Assembly (NCBI RefSeq): GCF_024806495.1
Contig: NZ_JANUFF010000020.1
Location: forward strand, 1 to 50,131
Length of the DNA: 50,131 nucleotides
Direction of reading: 5' to 3'
From: Chryseobacterium sp. JUb7
GTDB lineage: Bacteria > Bacteroidota > Bacteroidia > Flavobacteriales > Weeksellaceae
The translations under genes were made by a program, and so were the position numbers. The notes beneath the pieces were generated by a model. The model searched no databases. It saw only the letters and a list, made by a program, of their open reading frames with translations, and was not told where the DNA came from. Position 1 is the stretch's first letter. Each line of letters opens with the position of its first letter. Below, in pieces: positions 40,229-47,300 of the stretch.

Positions 40229-43200
40229 ATGTCTATAAATAAATTTTCCCCTAATTCCCACTTTTTTGTGGATCATACTAACATTTCAACTCCAGATATT
40301 GCTAATTTGGCGGTAGATGGTTTTGGTCCTGTACAAGGCAATCTGTCAAGTAAATATAGGACTACTTCCTTTGTAAGATCTTCTGCTGTTTCAAAAGTTT
40401 TTGCAATTTGTGACGGATATATTCTTATACAAAATAATACAGAGGATAACTCTAAAGTGAATATTATCCTACGGCCTACTGTCTCTTATTCTCCCTTTAA
40501 AATTAAGTATTTTATATATAGAGGTGTAAATAAGGCTGATATTATAAATGGTGCAAATTTAGCATCTTCTACCAGTAATTCTCCAGATTTTCTTAAAAGG
40601 ATCTGGGCATTAAATTTTGCTATTTCAACAGCTATCAATGTGCCTCCGGCTACCCAAATAGAGGCTAAATCAATAGGGTATGACGCAAGTATGCCTGATA
40701 CTACATTATTAGATGAATTTTTTTTTAAATCAGATTCAGAAATTAGTTTACCTAAATGTACTAAAGGAGAGTTACTAGGAAATTTCTCAGGATTCATAGG
40801 TTTGGATATCGTGATAGATAGAGGTGATTATCATCTTGATTATGAACAGGAAACTTTTAATTTTAACTTAGGTTTTGCAAGAAAATATAATCATGTATTG
40901 GATTTATCTCCAATTTCAGGAGCTGCTGCAAAGAAAAAATATAAAGAATATATTCATCAGTTTATTGATGCTGCAGCATTTTGGGGAGCTCATATCAATA
41001 ATGGAAATTTACGTTTTCATTCGATGACAGCACCTGTAAGTTCTGGAGGAGATATTTACAATAATGCCGTGAAGCATTATCAGACTAGACATAAGCTTTA
41101 TTTCTATTTAGTGGGAGAAAGAGGTAGGTCTTACAATTATTATGGAACATCATTATATCCTACTGGAAAAGTATCGGTTACTTTATCTGGGCAGCCAGAA
41201 AATCAAGTAAGTTATGAACAAGACGGATGGCCTATTTTAATTAAAGAATTTGACCAACCTTTAGCAACTACTGTTAATAGATTTCAATTTAGTTTTGAGT
41301 ATAATTTAGATACCCAAGTATATAGTACGGATATTAATTTCTTTGCTTACCTAAACTTTCCTAGATATGATGCAGAGTGTTTTAAGGATGTGAATGAATT
41401 AGGAAATGGCTATCCAGTTGGCCAGTGTAAGCCTATTGTTTCTTTATTTAGTAATATTGGTTTACCAGCAACGTCCCCCACAAAAAATTATCCTGTTTCT
41501 TCTTTTCATTTCGGCTATATAAAAGCTTCTCAGCGTTTACCATCACAAAAGTATCATGAAGATTTATGGACTTTTAATACGAAAGATATTTTTGAGACTC
41601 CCGGTAGTGGAATTAATAAAGTTCACTTGCTTAATCGCTACAATACGGCCAACTTATCTGATTTATTAAAGTTTAGAAATGCAGTTACTCAACAAAAAGT
41701 TTTTAGTGACTATGGTAAAAATTTAACTGGAGGAGTAAAAAAACGAAAATTATATATTGCAAGTATTACAGATACATATGGCAGTGAAAATAGTGAGTTG
41801 AATAATAGTGCATTTAATGTTTCCAAAACGAGTGAAACGATTAAAAGTAATGAGGAATTATCATCTTTCTTATTTAACGATAGAAACTATGCTATTTATA
41901 AAGGTAAAATCAATGATAGTGGTAATGACATTTCTACATTGTCACTAATTCATAAAGAAAATCATAGATTAACGCAAAAATTTTTCTTATTTGGAATTAC
42001 TGAAGAGGAATATAATAAAATATTATATAATAATCTTACGCCCATAACAGGTTCTTCAACATCACATCTTCCATCGGATGTTAGCAATATCTCTATTCAT
42101 TTGAACGAAGTCAGCTCTCCAGCTAATAAAAGTTATAAGAAATACAGCGTTGGATTAAAATTTGAAAATAGTGCCGGAAATTTGGAAATTAAATATCCAA
42201 CAGGTTCAAATATTGTTGAAGTTTTTACTGTAGATGGATTATTTTTCTGTTCAAAAGAATTTGCCAGTTATCAAGAGTTTTTCTCAGAAATTTCAAGTAA
42301 TGAAGTGCACTTTAGACCAAAAACTGATTGGCAAGGAGAATTTGGTTTTGACTGGATTAGAATCCAGGACTCAGGTCTCCCTGGTGATTCTGGAAATAGA
42401 AAGTATTTACAAACCGTAGGACATTATTATCTGAATGCAACAACGGATGAGAAAGACGATAACGATACCAATTTTCGTGCTGAAAAAGAAGAATTTCATT
42501 CTTTAACACAAAATTTTTTTTCTTATCCAAGACAGTTAGGTCTTGAATCAACTTATTCTTCACCATGGTTAGCAATATATCCCTCTAAGAATCATTTAGG
42601 TGTCGCAACACCGTTTCCTAAATTAAATGAAGAAGGAAAAGATAAATGTTTAACTACTGTTAGGCTTAACCTAATCCTAAATTTCAGTTCTCCATCCGCA
42701 ATTTCCCTATTGAAGTTAAAGTTTGAAAAGAAGCATTTTGAGATACGATCAATAAATACATCCTTAACTTCAATTTTGCCTGATACAACGGATGAATCAG
42801 GAAATATTTTTACCAATTTAAAAATTAATAATACTTCTTCAGGTGCTTTTCCCAATTCAATAGAAATAGAAGTTAAAGCTAAAAATGAATTTGCGGAAGT
42901 AAAAACCATTAGATGTATATCTACTGAGGGGGGGGGTGAAAAATTTTCAGGAGAGCTTAAAGTGATACCAAATTCTAAGGATAACCGATATGAAACTAGT
43001 ATTTTACTTATTAACTGTACGACAGATTTAGATCCATCCTCAACAGTGACTGGTTTGGAAACGGTAGCACCATTTGTAACTAGAAATAAAATATTAAGTG
43101 AAATTAATAAAACTTTGAATCAATCATTAATTGATATAAAGGCCTTCAGGACAGTTTCTTTAGATCTGACAAGAGCTAGCAGACCTGTATTTTACACATC

Positions 43201-43660
43201 TTATGGAGCTATTGCTGGGACTGCATATCTCCGACCTAGAGTACAGCATTCATATATTAAAGGTCTACTTAGTTCTTCCGACCAAATAAGTAATGAAATA
43301 AAAATTTTCTGTATTGATGAGCTTTGTGGGGAACCTGCTCCAGTAAGTGGAACTATTGTTACCTCTGGTGAAGTATCAAAAATTAATGTTCCCGATATTA
43401 TATTATATAAATCTGGTTTATATAAAGCAGTACCCGCAAGTGATAATGATGTAAATACATCAGGGCATGAGAGTATGCACGGATTAGGATTATATCATTC
43501 TTTTTCAGACGATAGTATGTACACCATGAAAAAATTTATCACAGATAATATTATGGACTACAAAAACAGTACTTCGTTGACAACCGGTTACAGAACAACT
43601 TCAATGAAATACCAGTGGAATGTTATGAAAAGAAATCCTGTCATACTCAAAGAAGTATAA
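40229..43660 (+). CDS. Large protein with C-terminal metzincin metalloprotease site
   Basis: This 1143-residue protein has no signal peptide. The zinc site HESMHGLGLYH (H1080, E1081, H1084, G1087, H1090) is a complete metzincin HExxHxxGxxH motif, followed by a Met-turn DNIMDY (M1109), so the C-terminal domain should be an active zinc endopeptidase. The first ~1000 residues are beta-rich and unrecognised (for example VDGFGPVQGNLSSKYRTTSFVRSS and FIYRGVNKADII near the start). Codon use is very AT-rich. A run of nine G (42928-42936) lies upstream of the protease part. It is followed by a small protein (51-bp gap) and a giant protein (16-bp gap), which suggests one operon. Without a signal peptide, export by a dedicated injection or T9SS-independent route, or an intracellular role, cannot be separated. 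Confidence 0.75.
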   Translation: MSINKFSPNSHFFVDHTNISTPDIANLAVDGFGPVQGNLSSKYRTTSFVRSSAVSKVFAICDGYILIQNNTEDNSKVNIILRPTVSYSPFKIKYFIYRGVNKADIINGANLASSTSNSPDFLKRIWALNFAISTAINVPPATQIEAKSIGYDASMPDTTLLDEFFFKSDSEISLPKCTKGELLGNFSGFIGLDIVIDRGDYHLDYEQETFNFNLGFARKYNHVLDLSPISGAAAKKKYKEYIHQFIDAAAFWGAHINNGNLRFHSMTAPVSSGGDIYNNAVKHYQTRHKLYFYLVGERGRSYNYYGTSLYPTGKVSVTLSGQPENQVSYEQDGWPILIKEFDQPLATTVNRFQFSFEYNLDTQVYSTDINFFAYLNFPRYDAECFKDVNELGNGYPVGQCKPIVSLFSNIGLPATSPTKNYPVSSFHFGYIKASQRLPSQKYHEDLWTFNTKDIFETPGSGINKVHLLNRYNTANLSDLLKFRNAVTQQKVFSDYGKNLTGGVKKRKLYIASITDTYGSENSELNNSAFNVSKTSETIKSNEELSSFLFNDRNYAIYKGKINDSGNDISTLSLIHKENHRLTQKFFLFGITEEEYNKILYNNLTPITGSSTSHLPSDVSNISIHLNEVSSPANKSYKKYSVGLKFENSAGNLEIKYPTGSNIVEVFTVDGLFFCSKEFASYQEFFSEISSNEVHFRPKTDWQGEFGFDWIRIQDSGLPGDSGNRKYLQTVGHYYLNATTDEKDDNDTNFRAEKEEFHSLTQNFFSYPRQLGLESTYSSPWLAIYPSKNHLGVATPFPKLNEEGKDKCLTTVRLNLILNFSSPSAISLLKLKFEKKHFEIRSINTSLTSILPDTTDESGNIFTNLKINNTSSGAFPNSIEIEVKAKNEFAEVKTIRCISTEGGGEKFSGELKVIPNSKDNRYETSILLINCTTDLDPSSTVTGLETVAPFVTRNKILSEINKTLNQSLIDIKAFRTVSLDLTRASRPVFYTSYGAIAGTAYLRPRVQHSYIKGLLSSSDQISNEIKIFCIDELCGEPAPVSGTIVTSGEVSKINVPDIILYKSGLYKAVPASDNDVNTSGHESMHGLGLYHSFSDDSMYTMKKFITDNIMDYKNSTSLTTGYRTTSMKYQWNVMKRNPVILKEV
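42928..42936 (+). repeat. Nine-G homopolymer inside the metzincin gene
   Basis: Nine consecutive G occur in frame (Glu-Gly-Gly-Gly at about residues 900-903). Gain or loss of one G would end the protein before the zinc site. Confidence 0.9.
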
Positions 43661-43711
43661 GTTTCGTACTTCATGTATGGCTATATCAACTACCAAATAA
43701 GTAAAAAAAAT

Positions 43712-44368
43712 ATGAAAAAAATAAATGTCACAGAATTAGAAAATTTATCAATAGCAAGTGTAGATGAAATTTTAGATAATAGAAAAATTATCCCAGAGGC
43801 TTCTGGAGAAGGTAGTTTTTATATTTATGAAACAAAAGACAATACTATAAGTACAATTTTTGTTTCGAAGAAAGATTTTAAAATCGTTGGAATCACCGAA
43901 AATATTACAAATATCAGGGAAAATACAAATGACTTTTATACTTATAATTCAGAAGGATTATTACAGAAATATGTAAAATCTCAAAATACCGAAACAATTC
44001 ATGTTTCTGAAAGCGACGAAATAGCTGTTCAAAGGTATGTGAAAATAATTGAAAAATTCAATCAAGGTGAATTATATGAAAGCAAAAATTATGATGAGTG
44101 TTTCAAAATAGACATACAAAGTATCATTAATGTAATAAAAGAAAATAGCTATCAAAATGGATCTATCTATAGGATCTATCTGGATGATGATCTTACAGGC
44201 ATTCCTGTAATAGGATTAACACCACAGGATTTTGAATTAAAAAAGTCCTATTGGGTATTGAAGTTTAGAGAATCCCTAAACAGCAATGAATTTATTTTTC
44301 GAATATATGATGGAGTTCATGGTGATTTTCTTAAACAGAAAAGCTCAAAAATTTTTAATAACCTATAA
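43712..44368 (+). CDS. Hypothetical protein, paralogue of the gene at 38946
   Basis: The product is 218 residues from ATG 43712. This start is preferred over 43673 because the paralogue's homology begins here (KKINVTELENLS against KIDIIQLENLS). Shared blocks are PEASGEGSFYIYETK, VSKKDFKI, RYVKIIEKFN, IYRIYLDDDLTGIPVIGLTPQDF and SNEFIFRIYDGVHGDFL. It has no signal peptide, unlike the possible one in the other copy. The gene sits between the metzincin gene and the giant gene in an apparent operon. A role as inhibitor, chaperone or adaptor is possible, but nothing in the sequence decides between them. Confidence 0.65.
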   Translation: MKKINVTELENLSIASVDEILDNRKIIPEASGEGSFYIYETKDNTISTIFVSKKDFKIVGITENITNIRENTNDFYTYNSEGLLQKYVKSQNTETIHVSESDEIAVQRYVKIIEKFNQGELYESKNYDECFKIDIQSIINVIKENSYQNGSIYRIYLDDDLTGIPVIGLTPQDFELKKSYWVLKFRESLNSNEFIFRIYDGVHGDFLKQKSSKIFNNL

Positions 44369-44384
44369 AAACCAATAACTAAAT

Positions 44385-47300
44385 ATGTCTCAACCAGTAT
44401 ACTATCCGGCTATATCCGAAATTGTAACTGTTAACGATATCCCTGAAATATTATCTTTCGTACGTGATGGAATTGTACATTTATTTGATAAAATGTATTA
44501 TAAAAATTTGCAATTCTCAAAGAGTATTAAAGGAGATGCAGCATTCTACAGCTTAGATATCGTCAGTTTACAAAAATTAGCAATTGAAATTCCCGGAACC
44601 AATATTTCTTTTGTTTTAAATCCTGATCATCAGGATAATAATATTTCTTCTTTCCCATTAACTGTAGAATGGGAATGGAAAGCATTAACGTACAAAAATT
44701 CTTTTAATCTGAGCACTGTTTCTTTTTCAGTAAAAGATTATTTTAATTTGTTACTTGAAATTTTTAACATTACAGAAAAAGAAGTTTTAAGCTTAATCTT
44801 AAAAAATATTTTAAATGATAACTCGACATTGTCCGGCATCAGTAAACTGATTTCTGATGTCAATGCACAGTACGGAGTTGCAATTTCATTACCAATTAAT
44901 ACTGAAAATGAAATTGATTTTATAGTTAATGAGATTAATAATCAAACCAACCTTCCTGTATATGAAGTTGTCGTTGCTTTGTATCTTACCAATGGTTCAA
45001 TTAGTGATTTAAATAATAAACTTAAAGCTATATTCGCTGAGTTAGTCCCTATAGATATTGCAACATTCATCAAAGATATTATCTTACCAAAAGCTCGTGC
45101 GACATTAGCGCTTTCTGCAGGTATCGAATTTCCAAGAAATATGCTTACACCTGTTTATCCGGAAGGAACAATAATAAATAGTGAAGATGTTTCATATGAA
45201 ATAATTCCTGCAACTAATTCAAATGCCCCCATACAAGAGCAAACTCCTAAAGCAATATTTACTTTTGCAGAGGCACTATTTTATGCTGATACAACACAAG
45301 GTTTTGGATATAATATGGATCTTGTTATTAATACAGTAACACCGGTACAAATAGGAAATACAGGACTTATTGTAAACATACATAATTTAAAAATAGACCT
45401 TAGTACAAAAAGTAATTTTCCTGAAGCCGATGAGGATGGTCGTCCTCCAGAATTTATGGGAGTTTATACAGAGCAAACAGATATTTTACTTCCTAAAAAA
45501 TGGTTTTCAAAAGATGATACAGTAAGCCAAACCCTTAAAATATCAGGAAAGCATCTCTTAATAGGAACAGGAGGAATTTCAGGAACTATTGCTCTAGAAG
45601 CTATTGATACGGGAAATGCTCCAGGTCAAATGGATTTTTTATGGATGAAGCTAGATAAAAATGCTGAAAATCCATGGAGTATCGGCTTTAACTCTTTTGA
45701 TATTACCTTCAAACAGAGTGATATTGTCTCATCCAATATTAAAGCAAGACTAGTAATTCCAAAATTTGAAAGCTCAAATGGCGCCCCTGCAACAATAGAT
45801 GTAACGGGACATTTAGATGCCGATGGTGATTTTCTTTTAACAGCGGCAGCCGTTCCGCCTTTTGATCCAAAAATCACCTTACCAGGAGTTTTCGCCTTGC
45901 ATTTAAAGTCCGTAGAACTGGGCAAGGAAGACGGTAAGTTTTTCATCGGCGCTTCGGCCGACGTAGAATTCTTAGGCACTTTCGGCGAATTATTAAAAGG
46001 TCAGACTTTAAGCATTTCCGCATTAAGGATTTACAGCGACGGTCATATCGACTTCAGGGTCAACGGTGGCAATATGACGCTTCCCAAGCCTATCAAAATT
46101 CCGATTGGACCGGTAGACGTTTCAGTTACGGCGATCCACTTTGGTTCTCACGAGCGAGAAAAAGGAGGAGTTATCCGTAAGTACAACTACTTCGGCTTCG
46201 ATGGCGGCGTAAGTATCGGTGTCGCAGGAATTGATGCACGAGGAGACGGAATCAAGTATTACTATACGGTTGATAATAATGATGCTGAGGGTAAAGGACC
46301 GGATTCGTATCTTCATATCCAGACGATCCATGTCGATATGATCATTCCTGCGAATTCGAGTGATCCTACGGTTTCGATCAAAGGATGGCTTTCGATCCCT
46401 GAGCCGGGAGAATTCCAGGAATATAAGGGCGGTGTGAGCTTAAAGGTTAAAAACCCTAGAATCACGGGAGGCGTAGATATGCGTCTTGCGCCCAAATATC
46501 CTGCGTTTCTGATTGATGCTCACATTGAACTACCGAACCCTATTGCGCTTGGTCCGGTATCTATTTATGGCTTCCGCGGTCTTTTAGGCTACCGTTATGT
46601 GGCTGAGAAAGAAGCGATCGGGATGACTTCCGAGAACACGTGGTATCAGTATTATACCGCCCCTGAGCGTGGAGTTGGGGTTAATAAATTCAACCGTCCT
46701 GATAAGACAGAGCATTACAATTTCCCGTTCTCGTTAGGAGTCGGTGCCCTTTTAGGTGATACGATGGCCAATGGAAATATCATCTCAGCCAATGCGATGC
46801 TTCTGTTGTCTTTACCGTCGATGGTGATGGTCGATGCCAGGATGAAGCTTTTATCGAGCAGGGTAACGTATCAGGATGATCCACCATTCTTTGCGTTCTT
46901 TATTTTCGGAGATAATTCTTTGGAATTCGGATTTGGAGCGGATTATAAATTCCCTGAAAGTTCAGGAGATATCATCAAGCTTTATGCTGAGATTCAGGCC
47001 GGTTTCTTCTTTAACAATCCATCGGCTTGGTACATTAATTTCGGAACCAAGCAGGCGCCTATTACGGCAAGTCTTCTGAAGAATCTCTTTACGCTGAAAG
47101 CATTTTTAATGATTTCGGGCAAAGGTATTGAAGCGGGAGCACGAGGAGAATTCAGGTTCGACAGAAAATTCGGACCGATTAAGATTTTTGTTCTGGCTTA
47201 TCTTGAACTGGGTGGAAAAATCAGTTTCCAGAAGCCCCAGATGGGCGCTTACTTTGAGGCTGGTTTAACGATTGATATCGATGTTAAAATCATCCGTATC

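Noticed and set aside
46876..47079. A 67-codon forward frame inside the giant gene
   Set aside because: It is in a different frame from the open giant gene and has no features of its own.
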